From Tubiluchus corallicola (Eukaryota > Priapulida > Priapulimorpha > Priapulimorphida > Tubiluchidae), in assembly GCA_030141605.1 (NCBI GenBank), contig JAQGDQ010000561.1, positions 61,001 through 125,000 on the forward strand: a stretch of DNA of 64,000 nt, given 5' to 3'. Below the pieces are notes generated by a model. It was not told where the DNA came from, did no database searches, and saw nothing but the letters and a program-made list of their open reading frames with translations. Positions 35,784 to 45,880 of this stretch are shown piece by piece. Made by a program: the position numbers and the translations under genes. Each line of letters opens with the position of its first letter. Position 1 is the first letter of the stretch.

Positions 35784-36110
35784 TTAATCTTTCTTATGAC
35801 TGTGAGCAGCAGCTTTGCGCATTTGTGTCAACACCATCGTCATTTCTTCCCTTTTCTTCTTCCCACGAATATGTGTACCAACTCGTTTTTTCAGAAATTT
35901 CAATGCCCTCTTGTCTTTCGAAACTTTCAGAAGTTCCATAGCTCTTCGTTCATATGGAGCAAAGCCAGCAATTTCGCGCACTATGTCACGAATAAATTTC
36001 GTATGTTTCGTCAACGCACCTTTTCTCCTGGATGGTCTTGGCTTTGTCACGTTCTTTGTTGTTTTGTAGCCTTTGTCAAGGCCAACAGCCATATCATATC
36101 TCCCACCCAT
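35784..36110 (-). CDS. 60S ribosomal protein eL36 (RPL36)
   Basis: This is a 108-residue basic protein, close to the usual length of about 105. It encodes eL36 of the large ribosomal subunit. It contains RLTKHTKF-type (here [16 protein letters not shown]), the hallmark [20 protein letters not shown] and [14 protein letters not shown], and ends in a Lys/Asp tail. The start ATG at 36110 gives [14 protein letters not shown], matching the family N-terminus. The whole coding sequence is one uninterrupted exon. There is no poly(A) tract after the stop and the frame is perfect, so this may be the active gene with any intron in the 5' UTR, or a preserved retrocopy. It lies on the strand opposite to Smaug and convergent with it. 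Confidence 0.95.
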   Translation of the reverse strand: MGGRYDMAVGLDKGYKTTKNVTKPRPSRRKGALTKHTKFIRDIVREIAGFAPYERRAMELLKVSKDKRALKFLKKRVGTHIRGKKKREEMTMVLTQMRKAAAHSHKKD

Positions 36111-37185
36111 TGCTCTTGTGGCAATTTATTCAAAACCCACAAAAATTTCACACGCACTATGGCGAAAATGTAGGAATAAAAAGACTGTACAGCATAAAAG
36201 GCGCAATAAAGTATTCCTTAGTTTCCCGCAAATAGCACTGTGGCTACAACTCAACAGTCACAGATTACGCTTTTATTATGAGTATTTTACTGATTTACTG
36301 CAGTGCTTAATGCTGCAAGCAGCAAGTATGCTTCAAAAATGAACAGTGTCAGCTCGCCGAATGGAAATATTTTTCACACTAGGAATTAGTATAACATTGG
36401 TCAAGTTACATATTTTAATACATCATTATTATTGGATTCAGAAACAGCAGATGCTTCTCACGTCTTTGAAACGGATTAGTGTAGATTTTTATATATTTTT
36501 ATCTCCAGACTTTGAAATCTAAATTTAAGTCTAAGTTTATTTATTTCAAATCCTTCATTTTGTAGTATTTATACTAACTTGGCCTTTTGAATTTTTGCAA
36601 ATTGTTTTTGTCATAATACCTGAATGGCGTTTGTAAACTTGAATTGAATTAAATCTTAGCACAACATAAAAACATTACAATCAATGACACTAAAAACGGT
36701 TATAACAGACAAAAATACAGACAAGGCAGTGCTGAACTATTGAATTACATGTCATTCAATAATCACAACACACTAATCATGCCTCATTATCAAGCTAAGC
36801 AATCTAAGTAAGGTGTTGATGAATTGGCGATGTATCACAGCCACATTCTGTTATAATGCCGCTCTATGAGGTAAATCAATTACGCCATATAAAAGCGCCA
36901 CAGCAACTATGACACTTGAAAATGCTCTGCCATCCATTCACTGACTAACGTCTATGTTGCTTAACTGTGGTTGAAAGTGTATTCATATGACACTGACTAT
37001 GCACCCTGCCTTCATTACCGCATTCATGTTTATTATTTTGGACATTTTTAAGCACTAAAATGGTAATTATTGCAACTTGAAATATCAGCATGTAACATAA
37101 TCTGACTCTTTTTATAATTTTTAAATTATTATCTGTTTCTTTAGCAATGTTTTCTAAATTAAAGGACTAATACAAATTTTCACTT
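36111..37185. other. eL36 upstream region, nothing specific
   Basis: AT-rich DNA. The immediate 5' flank of eL36 on the minus strand is CACAAGAGCAATG. A TTGAATTGAATT-type run near 36640 resembles a LINE tail. No other exon is seen. Confidence 0.4.
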
Positions 37186-37189
37186 GGCC

Positions 37190-37330
37190 GAAAAATTAGC
37201 AATATCATCTCTGAAATGATCAAGATTATTTCTGAAAGAACCAAATTTATCTCTGAAACGAGCAAAATTATTTCTGAAACGAGCAAGATTATTGTAGAAA
37301 TGACCAAGACTACCTCTGAAACGAAATTAT
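37190..37330. repeat. Short imperfect tandem repeat, about 27 bp
   Basis: Five units of the type CTCTGAAACGAGCAAAATTATTT, with substitutions, run from about 37195 to 37325. Confidence 0.75.
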
Positions 37331-38655
37331 AGTATTTTGGAATTGATAAATACATGTACTTATGAAGTATCAACTGAATTCCATAAGTGCTATTAAAGCT
37401 TTTAAACTTGCACACTATAGTATACTTCCCAATAATGTTTCAATGTAAAAATGGCTTTTGTAAAAAAATTTTGACATACTGTGCACAGAATTTCCTAAAT
37501 TTGCACTTTATCGAGCTTTTATTTCATAAAATTTGAAATTTTTATTGCAAAATTGAAATCTCCAGTTAGTGAAAAAAACTTTTGTTTTGTGGAACAATAT
37601 AACCTAATCATCTTATACAAAGTCAAATTGTTGAGAAATGTGACAAGTATCAATATTTATGTTTGAGATTTCAAATTGTTTGTATCATTTACGTTACAAC
37701 GGTGTAAATTTAAAAATTATGATGTGGATGCAGCCAAGTTTGTTACAACATTAAACCTAAAGTCTTTCAATAACTATGAATCAACTATGAATCAATTATG
37801 AATCAATAGACATGTAAAATTCAACAAACTCACTGTGTGTTAATCAAGCTATTTGTGATTTATTACAATACAAATATTTGCTTGCATACCAAAACCGACC
37901 ATAAGCCGGCATTTGTTAAAGCATGTTATGATTCTTCACAGTAGAATGTCCCAAGAATTCGGTCAAATGTCAATTTTTTGTATTTCATAAAAACTGACAT
38001 CAAATACATTGGACTAGTATATATTATATTACGTTCTAGTATCAGATTATCAAGAAAGTGTTCAAAAAATACTAAAAATTTAATTTTATAACTCCTTACC
38101 CACTTTTTTGTCTAGAAACTGGTACAGCTATTGTAAAAACTCCTATTTTCAAACTCTGCTAGCAGCTTCTGGAAGCAGTCATTTTGCTTCGGGTTTTTTT
38201 CTGCTGACAAGCCCAAATCTTCGTCAGGAAGAGCCATCTAGTGGATTTAGACATAACTTTAATGTGTTCTTGCAAAGTCCATAGCAACCAACATTTGTGG
38301 GGTTGCTATGTGTTTAGAAGAAACGCGACAAAAAACAAAACCAGACTTTAACAGTGATTTTCTCAATACCATGTTGTTCAGTGTGCAGCCTGCACCTCAA
38401 CTTCAATGCGGATTATCTCTGGTTAGAAATAACATAGAGTGATGAGCTTGGTATCAAAATGATTCTCAATGAAATGGAGATTCAGGATATATGAATAACT
38501 AGGAAAGTTTAACTGCTAACTTATGTACGATTTTGCTATTCAAGCACTGAAATGCTGATAATTTAAGTACAAAATAAAAAACAATGATTGAAAACAATGT
38601 TTAAGCTCTAGCAAAGTAACTGTTCATGCAGAGAAGGCAGACTTAGTTCTGCTAG
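37331..38655. other. Intergenic downstream of REV7, nothing recognised
   Basis: AT-rich DNA. It may include the REV7 3' UTR on the minus strand, but no clear end signal was placed. No open frame of note. Confidence 0.4.
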
Positions 38656-39258
38656 TCATCGTACAGCAGCAGCACTGTTTCTTTTCACAAAAAGCTGAAT
38701 GTCAAATAAGTTGCACTTATGAGATTTTACTGGAAGAAGATTTGGTTCGCTCATGGCAGTTTCAGTTTGTTCACATTGTACCCACGGAAAGGCACCATTT
38801 TCAAGCGACACTAATCCTGGCAGCGACGTGTGAATCTGAATTACGAAAGCACATCCGTCTGGGAGAGGAGAAAAATTTGAATCGATCGTCGTTAACTTTA
38901 ATAAGAATTCGCGAAAAGCTTGCTCCAGCTCCAGCAGAAACTTGTCGTCTTCAAAGCTGGCATCTACATGCAGTGCCAACTCAAACACGTACTTTTCCAC
39001 AACTACTTCCGCTTCATCAAGAATCGTCACGGCCAAACTGTCAATCTGTCTGTTCTTGAGAAGCTCTCTTGTATCTTCTAGGCAGCCTCTAATGTATTCG
39101 TTGAGTTCAGGATGCATAGACATTGGCACCGGCACGCCATACTTTTTCCGTTTATCAAACACACCCGCCGGATATATATCTCTCGTGTACAGAATGCAAT
39201 GTATAGCAACTTCGAGAAATTCACACAAAACATCAGATGGTACGGATTCGTTTTGCAT
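38656..39258 (-). CDS. REV7 / MAD2L2, HORMA-domain protein
   Basis: REV7 is the HORMA-domain subunit of DNA polymerase zeta and of the shieldin complex. It acts in translesion synthesis and double-strand-break pathway choice (family knowledge). The 200-residue product spans the whole HORMA fold and compares with about 211 in vertebrates. Recognisable blocks are DVLCEFLEVAIH near residues 9-20, YPAGVFDKRKKYGVPVPMS at 29-47, HPELNEYI at 49-56, VEKYVFEL at 87-94, and FPW at 157-159 followed by the seat-belt region PNLLPVKS. The start at 39258 was chosen because it begins just before the conserved block. A pyrimidine-rich AG about 25 bp further upstream on the minus strand suggests a 5' UTR intron. 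The coding region has no intron. Confidence 0.93.
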   Translation of the reverse strand: MQNESVPSDVLCEFLEVAIHCILYTRDIYPAGVFDKRKKYGVPVPMSMHPELNEYIRGCLEDTRELLKNRQIDSLAVTILDEAEVVVEKYVFELALHVDASFEDDKFLLELEQAFREFLLKLTTIDSNFSPLPDGCAFVIQIHTSLPGLVSLENGAFPWVQCEQTETAMSEPNLLPVKSHKCNLFDIQLFVKRNSAAAVR

Positions 39259-39479
39259 TGCTTTGAATATTAAGCATAAGCCTGAAAAAAGAAACCAGAA
39301 TCAGAAAGTACAGGAATTTTTATTCGCATGTAGAATTTTTCACATGTACGCAAATGGGTCTAATATTACTTACACAATTAAAACAACTGCAACTAGCGTC
39401 AGTTTTTGTCAAACAGCAGGTCACAATACTGAAATTTTGCAGATTGGATTCTGCAGCAGACAAATCAACAGTCTTCCTC

Positions 39480-39650
39480 CTGGTGCGTTGAGACATAGAG
39501 ACTTCTCTCGCAACTTGTTGCACAAATTCTCTCTGAGAGTAAAGTTGCAAAGTGGGAACGGTTTGGCAACTTGTTGTGCAACTTCTCTCTGAGAGTAAAG
39601 TCGCACGTGTGAACGGTTTGGCGAGAGAAGCCTCTACATCTGAATGCGTC
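39480..39650. mobile_element. Fragment of the fold-back GAGAGTAA family
   Basis: It contains two copies of an AACTTGTTG, CTCTCTGAGAGTAAAG, GTGGGAACGGTTTGG-type unit and ends with CATCTGAATGCGTCATTAG. The motifs match the fold-back elements at 18717-19240 and 43549-43835. The left border is not clear. Confidence 0.5.
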
Positions 39651-39667
39651 ATTAGACTAATATTAGC

Positions 39668-40201
39668 ATGCTGTATGCATTCCTGGGAAATGACGATCAA
39701 TTACCACAGTTAAGCAACATGGAGCCTGGTTAGTACTTGGATGGGTGACCGCCTAGGAATACCAGGTGCTGTAGGCTTGCGGGATGCCCACAATGTATCT
39801 CAACACTAGGCAGAGGAGCTGCACAAGCAGCCAACGGCTAGAGGGCGGAGGAGATCCAGTGACCAAACGGCCATGTGTAGAGGAGTAAACCTTCCAAATC
39901 AGGAGTGGAGCCCCGAAGGCGGACTAGCGCAGCAGGCTCACTGACTCCAGTGGCCAACCTGGTGCCAAACGTATCACTCCGCTTTCCTTTGGACTACACC
40001 AGGTAGGAAGAGAGTGGGTTCCTGTTGTCTGGGCAACTCAGGATCTCCATACACCTTGCCCAGGCGTGCACCCTGGAGACGTTCAAGGATCGCACCGCTC
40101 CGTCACAGTCGACGCTGCAGCACCATCGGTGTGATCAATAACTGACTGTCTTGGCGCACACTCCATTGTCTTCCGAGACAGAAGGATGCCAAAAACAACA
40201 T
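39668..40201 (+). mobile_element. 5S-rRNA-headed SINE-like element
   Basis: The segment 39706-39777 matches the 3' two-thirds of metazoan 5S rRNA, including the internal promoter parts (AGTTAAGCA, TGGTTAGTACTTGGATGGGT, GACCGCC, and GGTGCTGTAGGCTT). The first third is only weakly similar. It is followed by about 420 bp of GC-richer non-5S sequence ending in an A-rich CCAAAAACAAC tail near 40190. A 5S-type head with a long body and an A-rich end is the architecture of SINE3-class elements. A 5S pseudogene with unrelated flank is the alternative. Target duplications were not resolved. Confidence 0.6.
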
Positions 40202-40924
40202 TTAAGGAAATCATTCAATGTTGTTTTGAAGGTAGAATTCTTGTCTATTCTATACAGAAATGTCAATCGCTGGTGGTTAATATTAAATAAGCCGTAGTTG
40301 AAACAATCAGCAGCACTTGCCTGCTGCCCACCAAGCAGCTGTGTCTGATCTTAGCAACAGCTGAAAGCGACACGCCAATAAAATTGATCATGCTATATAC
40401 GCTTACAAAACCAACTAAATTCTCTACGTAACCTTGCAAAAATTTTTTATTAAGTGTTTCCAAAGAAAAAGTAAATTAAAACCCAATCCCTAGTTTACGG
40501 TTTTTAGTAGCGATGCTTTCACGGGAATTCAAAAGCTGGGTAAGGTTACAGTTTAAACAACTCTTATTTGTAGGTATTGTGGTACTGCAGCACCCCCTAT
40601 TCTCACTCATTATTATTGATAATATTCAACGTAATAAGTCTTTTTTCTGTAGTTCTTTCTTTATACTTGTGCGGAACCGGCACATGTGAGGACAATTTCA
40701 TTACAATTTCATTCACAGCCCAAGCCACATGGTGTTCGGCTGTTGTGCGCATGCGGCCATGTGCACATGTATGAGTCAACACACTGTACACTAGCGTCTG
40801 CCGCTAGGTAGAAAGGTAGTGTCTCAAACACAGTAACAATTGCCACGAGCTTACGGTGTACCATAATATTCTTGAACGTGATAAAGAGTAAACTTAGCGT
40901 GTGTGCTTAAAACATAAATTATTT

Positions 40925-41209
40925 AATAAATATGCATATCTATATACATCAGTAGCTGACGCACTCTCAGCTTTTTTGTTTGCTTATTCTGATCTCACAA
41001 CAGTTTTTAAAAACAACAGACTGTCTCTCTGGATCCTTTCAACTTTGGTTAAACCAGTGTTTTTGTACAATTGTACAATGTCAAAAGGAAATTGACGCTT
41101 TTCAAAAACGACTCTAGTAAGTAGTATAGAAAATTACTAGGAATTAAAATTAATGGCCTGACAGAATATCCAATGATGATCTGTATGATGTGGTCAAGAA
41201 GAATCCTTG
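40925..41209 (+). pseudogene. Decayed LINE reverse transcriptase C-terminus, left part
   Basis: The frames read like the region after the catalytic core of RTE/Jockey-type reverse transcriptases: a RLSLWILSTLVKPVFLYN segment (compare the family's LVxxVLLYG), then after a frameshift EIDAFQKRL, and then WPDRISNDDLYDVVKK. Several stops and at least one frameshift show it is dead. It is interrupted at 41210 by a transposon and resumes at 41919. Confidence 0.65.
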
Positions 41210-41918
41210 GGCGCTATTACACTTTCGCTTTTCCTGGCCTATTGGTTGTTTTCACGTCTGCAGGCCAGAAAGCAGACCAACAGGCGTAATATACGCCATA
41301 TTCCCATAATATTATGGGTTCTTAGGCTTTATAATTCCAGATTAAAATCATACATTACTTACCGCCGCCATTACGCAAAAAGCTCCACGTGAATAACCGT
41401 GTTTACACGACTAATGCGCAATCGCTCTCGTGCAGTGACGATGTGGCCCTTAACATGTATTTTTAGTTTCTTCGCATAATTTATGATTATTAGGGTTGTA
41501 GCCACGGGACCCAAGCTGGCATATACGAGGAAATTATTTTAGACGACTACAGTTATTTATCATTGATTTTATTTATTATTGTAGTATTATAACTATTAGA
41601 TTATAAAAAAAGTAAAGGTTCTTTCTTTATTTCGGAAATGCGGTGAAGATGAAAGTGTGTCACGTGCTTTTAAGCTAGGCCCTGATAATGCATAAACTAG
41701 TACGAAATTCGTCACGTGACTACACACACAAACAAGATGGCGATACGACCTGTATAGGTGTAGAACTGTGAATACAGCGTAATTATACCTAAATATATTA
41801 TTAAATTACAATTAGATTAGCGGAAACATTCACTGATGACGTAAGAATAATGACGTACGAGCCTAGAAACGAGTAATAAACTAGAAAAAGCTAAGCGGTG
41901 CGAAAGTGTAATAGCGTC
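41210..41918. mobile_element. 709-bp transposon inserted in the LINE, 9-bp duplication
   Basis: Inverted ends are GGCGCTATTACACTTTCGC and, from the right, GACGCTATTACACTTTCGC (18 of 19). The flanking GAATCCTTG is perfectly duplicated at 41201-41209 and 41919-41927. A 9-bp target and a G-starting terminus suggest a Mutator-like or Merlin-like non-autonomous element, but the superfamily is not settled. No transposase frame. Confidence 0.85.
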
Positions 41919-42030
41919 GAATCCTTGGAGTAAACAAATACAAGTAAGAAGATTTCATTGGATTAGGTATACACTAAGATTACCTCAAGAGTCTTCTCTG
42001 CCAATACCATTATGTGAAACTGCTGGAACG
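41919..42030 (+). pseudogene. Decayed LINE reverse transcriptase, right part
   Basis: Joining across the 9-bp duplication continues the frame as NPWSKQIQVRRFHWIRYTLR, then LPQESSLPIPL. This resembles the RRRLRWxGHVLRLP motif near the C-terminus of the same retrotransposon class. This shows that the transposon landed in an already resident LINE copy. Confidence 0.65.
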
Positions 42031-43548
42031 ACACTATACGATTAACACATGTTTACAATCTAATATGCAGTATCTTCGACGCCAGGTTGTCGAAGCAGTT
42101 TGTGGTACAGTTTGCAATGTTCTTTCTTTCCGACGCTTCCGTTTTCAGTCTCGGACTATTACGTAAAATTTGAATGTCGACATGTTCAGTTGAGTACAGA
42201 GTAAGAGCATCACATAGTTTCCACAAAAACATTATTAGCCCAAAATTTCCTCTTTATACGTGATGAACACAGAAAAAAGTTCTGTACCAAAGGAAAAATG
42301 TTTAATTATTTTTATAACTAATGTTGACGTTATCTCTTGAACATTCTGCACATTTTGCTCTATCTTACTGTATAGTTTAAAAGAAATTTAACTAAATGTA
42401 AACAAAACAAATTAAGTCTAGCAATGTAGTTGTATTTCATGACACAGACAAAAATTTCAAAGTGATCCGAAGCGTAGTCTGTTAACTTTTCCGAGCTTCT
42501 GGACTTATTACTAGAAGAAGAAAGTTAGACCTTACATTGGAACACATTCCACGGTTATAATGCTCCTAGTTTTTCGTAAGATTTAGTGGAAAAAACGCAA
42601 CTTTTATCATTAACATTATTGTGTAACAAAATCTAGCATCAGAAAATTAATGCACCCAATGCATTTATCACTTAGCACGTTTGCTCCATTAGATTCAACG
42701 TATGATTAGATTCAACGTAATAATTGCCGGTAGGGTAGGGAAGTGCAAAACTAAGGTCTAATTGTATACAATAAATGGACATATTTACAAATACCATATT
42801 AAAATACTTTTACAAAACAATATTACAAAAGGACATTAAATTTTACATGACATATTTTACACTATATATACATTTGACATGACACAATTAACAGAAACAT
42901 GCTTTACATTACATAAATTTCACTCATTACATTTACACTATTTATACATTTGACATTAAAAAACTAACATAACACGTATTACATTAGATATTGTTTTTTA
43001 AATTTACATTCTTAATCGTTTATGGAGTCAGGGGTGGGGGTAAATGAAAGATGAGTCTGTGTAATTAGTATCAGATGCCTGATCTGGAAGTTGAAATCTG
43101 TTTGACTGATATTCTTTTAATTTCTTTTTAAAGTGTTGGAGAGATTCTATTTGTTTTATTTTACTGCGTAGAAAGTTCCTTAAATGTATGGCTTGTTAAG
43201 AATTATTATTATTAGGACATCATCAGAATAATTGTGTTAGTGTGCTTTGTTTATAAAAAGCGTCAAAAAGGTATTATTGCTAATTACTACTATGAAGCAT
43301 GCAGACATTGTTATATCTGCATGGAAATACTAATTCGTTATTGTCAAAGACTGAATAAACATCAAGTGATAACAATGCTTCTGTAGTGCACTTGCTGAGT
43401 TGCTTAGCTCGAGTAACATTGACTAAACAAAGTAAAATCATAAACGGCGGAAAACAGACTGGACGCATAATGCAACCACCACGGAAATTGCTATTGTTTC
43501 TGTAAGCAAGCGTGTTTAAATCTGCCATTATTAGGGAGACTCGATAGT
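42031..43548. other. Intergenic, nothing recognised
   Basis: AT-rich DNA. A stretch around 42770-43000 has repeated TTTACA and ACATTT motifs and could be a retroelement 3' part in reverse. No exon is supported. Confidence 0.4.
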
Positions 43549-43835
43549 GCTTTCAGACTAGCGGTTTTTCTCTCGCTAAAGCTAACTCGCCAAGTAACTC
43601 TCAAGAATGATTAGACTGGAGAGCAAAACTTGCTGCAAGTTACACTTCGACAGTAAGCTGACATTCTCTTCTCTCTAGAAGTATGGAGAGTAACTCGACA
43701 AGGCGTTCCTTTAAACACCATTTGTCGTGGAGTTTGTTATTTCCTGCCAGCAGTAACTCGCAAGGCTTTTCACATTTGCGAGATTACCGTCAAAGAAAAA
43801 ACTCAAGTCAGAAAAATCGCTAGTCTGAATGAGTC
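43549..43835. mobile_element. Fold-back MITE with CTTTCAGACTAGCG / CGCTAGTCTGAATG ends
   Basis: The ends are inverted copies (TTCAGACTAGCG and CGCTAGTCTGAA). The interior holds several AACTCGC and GAGAGTAACTCG motifs in both orientations, as in 18717-19240. It has no coding content. The target duplication was not resolved. Confidence 0.65.
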
Positions 43836-44169
43836 ATTTTATGCGTTCTACACAATGCCTAGGCAAAAGTTCTGTTCTACAGCAATTATGCTCACTTCTC
43901 ACATTGCCAAAGTCAATTTATGCTTTTTGTATGAAAACCAGCTGTTATACAAAACGCCTGAGCAATAGGAACGCATAGGTGTTACATGAAATGCCTAGGA
44001 TTTTCATAATATCTGACTTTTACACATTGCCTGTAACATATATGACGCCTGGGAAAAGTGTAGAAGAAACTATTTTAGACACTTTGCCTGGTTATTCTGG
44101 CGCTCTGCAAATCGGCTTGTCATTCTCTGTAATACCCAGTTTCACACTTTGCCTGTAACATGATAGACA

Positions 44170-44568
44170 TCATCATATAGACATACGTTGTTGACAGTCA
44201 TTTTAGAGGTCGTATTTGCTCTCCTCATGGAAAACACTAGTCCTTTGTTCTTGCACATAGAAGTGGTCACGTGAGTAAATTGCATGTCTTTTGCTTTTAT
44301 AACATATTTGGCTGGGCCAGTCATAGATAAAGCAAATCTATATACATGCAGTGGCCAATTCGCTTGATATTTGGTGTTAAACAACATAAGAAGCTCCATT
44401 TTGATTATGAACGAGAAGATTTCAATGTGGCATGATTTGTGAGACTCATAGTTTGAGAAAGCAGGAAGGCAGGTTGCTGATTTGAACTTATCTTAAGAAA
44501 GCAAATGGCGTCCAACGCACCGCATTACTTTAACAGAGGTCAATGAGAAGTTGCAAATTTTTATCATA
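44170..44568 (+). promoter_or_regulatory. Upstream block shared with the second GPCR copy
   Basis: This 400-bp block is collinear with 49310-49710. Shared stretches include CACATAGAAGTGGTCACGTG, TGAACGAGAAG and AAGCAAATGGCGTCCAACGC. It includes the 5' leader and possibly the promoter, because it was duplicated with the receptor. Two short upstream frames are present: ATG at 44505 (13 codons) and ATG at 44542 (8 codons, its TAA overlapping the receptor's ATG by one base). Confidence 0.6.
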
Positions 44569-45465
44569 ATGGCTACTAATGGATCTAATTTCACCAGCAG
44601 TGACGATTACATAGTCAAATATTTCCTACATGACTTCAGTTTTGCCGTAATTGGGCTTTTGGCTATACTCTCGAATCCCTTGGTTTTGGGCGCCATCTAT
44701 CGTAACAAACAGCTACAAACTCGTACAAATGCTGTTATAGCCTCACTGGCCATTTGTGACTTTTTGCTTGGAGGTGTTGTAATTCCATTAGGTCTTGTGG
44801 CAAAGCATTTACAGTATATCCAACCATTACTATCCATTTTCATCACACTTGATAGTACCATGCAGGTTGGTGGAGTGCTGCATGTGTGCCTCATTGCCGT
44901 AGAAAGATACATCTCTGTGCGACACCCATTCAAGTATAATAATTATGTTACACCGAAAACCCTGACAGCATCACTGGCATTCGTTTGGACGTTTTCAATA
45001 ACTGAGTCACTGACAAGAATGGGCATTCGCCTTCATTACAGACGCACCAGTGTCATCGTGTCGGGATACCAGACAGCAAAGAGCATTCTTGTCTTTGGCC
45101 TGCCATGTGCATGTGTTCTGGTCGTGTATGGCAAGATCTGGATGATCGCATTAAGACAAACACGGAGGATAGACCCCATGAACCAACAGAATTCCAACAA
45201 AAAGAACGCACTTAAGATGATAAAAGAAATTAAAGCAACTCGGACACTTGGCATCATTGTTGTTGTGTTTATCGTTTGCTGGACACCATTTTTCGCATCT
45301 CCGGTTATTGCGTTGGCCTGTAGGAAGGGATGTTTGTCCGGAGAATGGTTTGGATTTGCAGTGTGGCTTAGTTATGCTAACAGCGCCATTAATCCAGCGA
45401 TCTACGCAGCCTCTAATTCTGCCTTCCGGAAATCTTTCAAACAAATACTTACTTGCTCTGATTGA
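44569..45465 (+). CDS. Amine-type rhodopsin-family GPCR, single exon
   Basis: A 298-residue seven-helix receptor of the plasma membrane. The start at 44569 was chosen by comparison with the paralogue; longer readings would begin at a non-ATG codon. Two N-glycosylation sequons (NGS, NFT) lie in the short N-terminus. Conserved positions: N36 (1.50), D64 (2.50), D95 (3.32), ERY at 112-114, CWTPFF at 237-242, W266 (7.40), Y269 (7.43) and NPAIY at 275-279. D3.32 with W7.40/Y7.43 is the aminergic ligand-pocket signature (family knowledge). The residue at 3.25 is Leu88 instead of Cys, and the second extracellular loop has no Cys, so the canonical disulfide is absent. C251 and C255 could pair in loop 3. 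The third intracellular loop is short and basic. The ligand is unknown; a biogenic or trace amine is plausible. Confidence 0.9.
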   Translation: MATNGSNFTSSDDYIVKYFLHDFSFAVIGLLAILSNPLVLGAIYRNKQLQTRTNAVIASLAICDFLLGGVVIPLGLVAKHLQYIQPLLSIFITLDSTMQVGGVLHVCLIAVERYISVRHPFKYNNYVTPKTLTASLAFVWTFSITESLTRMGIRLHYRRTSVIVSGYQTAKSILVFGLPCACVLVVYGKIWMIALRQTRRIDPMNQQNSNKKNALKMIKEIKATRTLGIIVVVFIVCWTPFFASPVIALACRKGCLSGEWFGFAVWLSYANSAINPAIYAASNSAFRKSFKQILTCSD

Positions 45466-45880
45466 TTGCATTATTAACCCAAAGTGTTTTTATCATTTCA
45501 TAACAATTTTCACCTGTATTTCACATAAAATCTAAATGCTATTTTTAGTTTAATCAAGATTGACCTGATTAAACTGATAACATTAATGCCCACCAGTGTC
45601 TAAAAATAATTTTATCTATATTCGGTAAAGGATAGCAGACTAGGTGACTTTATGGTCTTTTCGCTATCCTTTCTCTAGTTTCTAGATCTATCTATACATT
45701 TTAACCATCTTCAAAACTTATTAGAGATTCTTTTATTAATCATGTTTTATTTTAGCATTATACAGAGATAAATAAATTTTAAAATTGAATTGAATTGAAG
45801 AAATCTGATTGATATGGATCATTGTTTACTAGTAGCAATGCGATCATAAAGTTGAATCTACATTCTCATTCATTAATTTA
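45466..45880. other. 3' flank of first GPCR
   Basis: AT-rich DNA with an AATAAA near 45769, followed by a TTGAATTGAATTGAA run. This could be either the receptor's polyadenylation region or the tail of an old CR1/L2-like insertion. Confidence 0.35.

Noticed and set aside
44551-44568. Six extra N-terminal codons for the first GPCR
   Set aside because: They would begin at TTG, and the paralogue aligns from the ATG at 44569.
45151-45471. Minus-strand frames opposite the GPCR 3' halves (also 50293-50586)
   Set aside because: They are antisense shadows of conserved receptor sequence. Their similarity to each other follows from the duplication.
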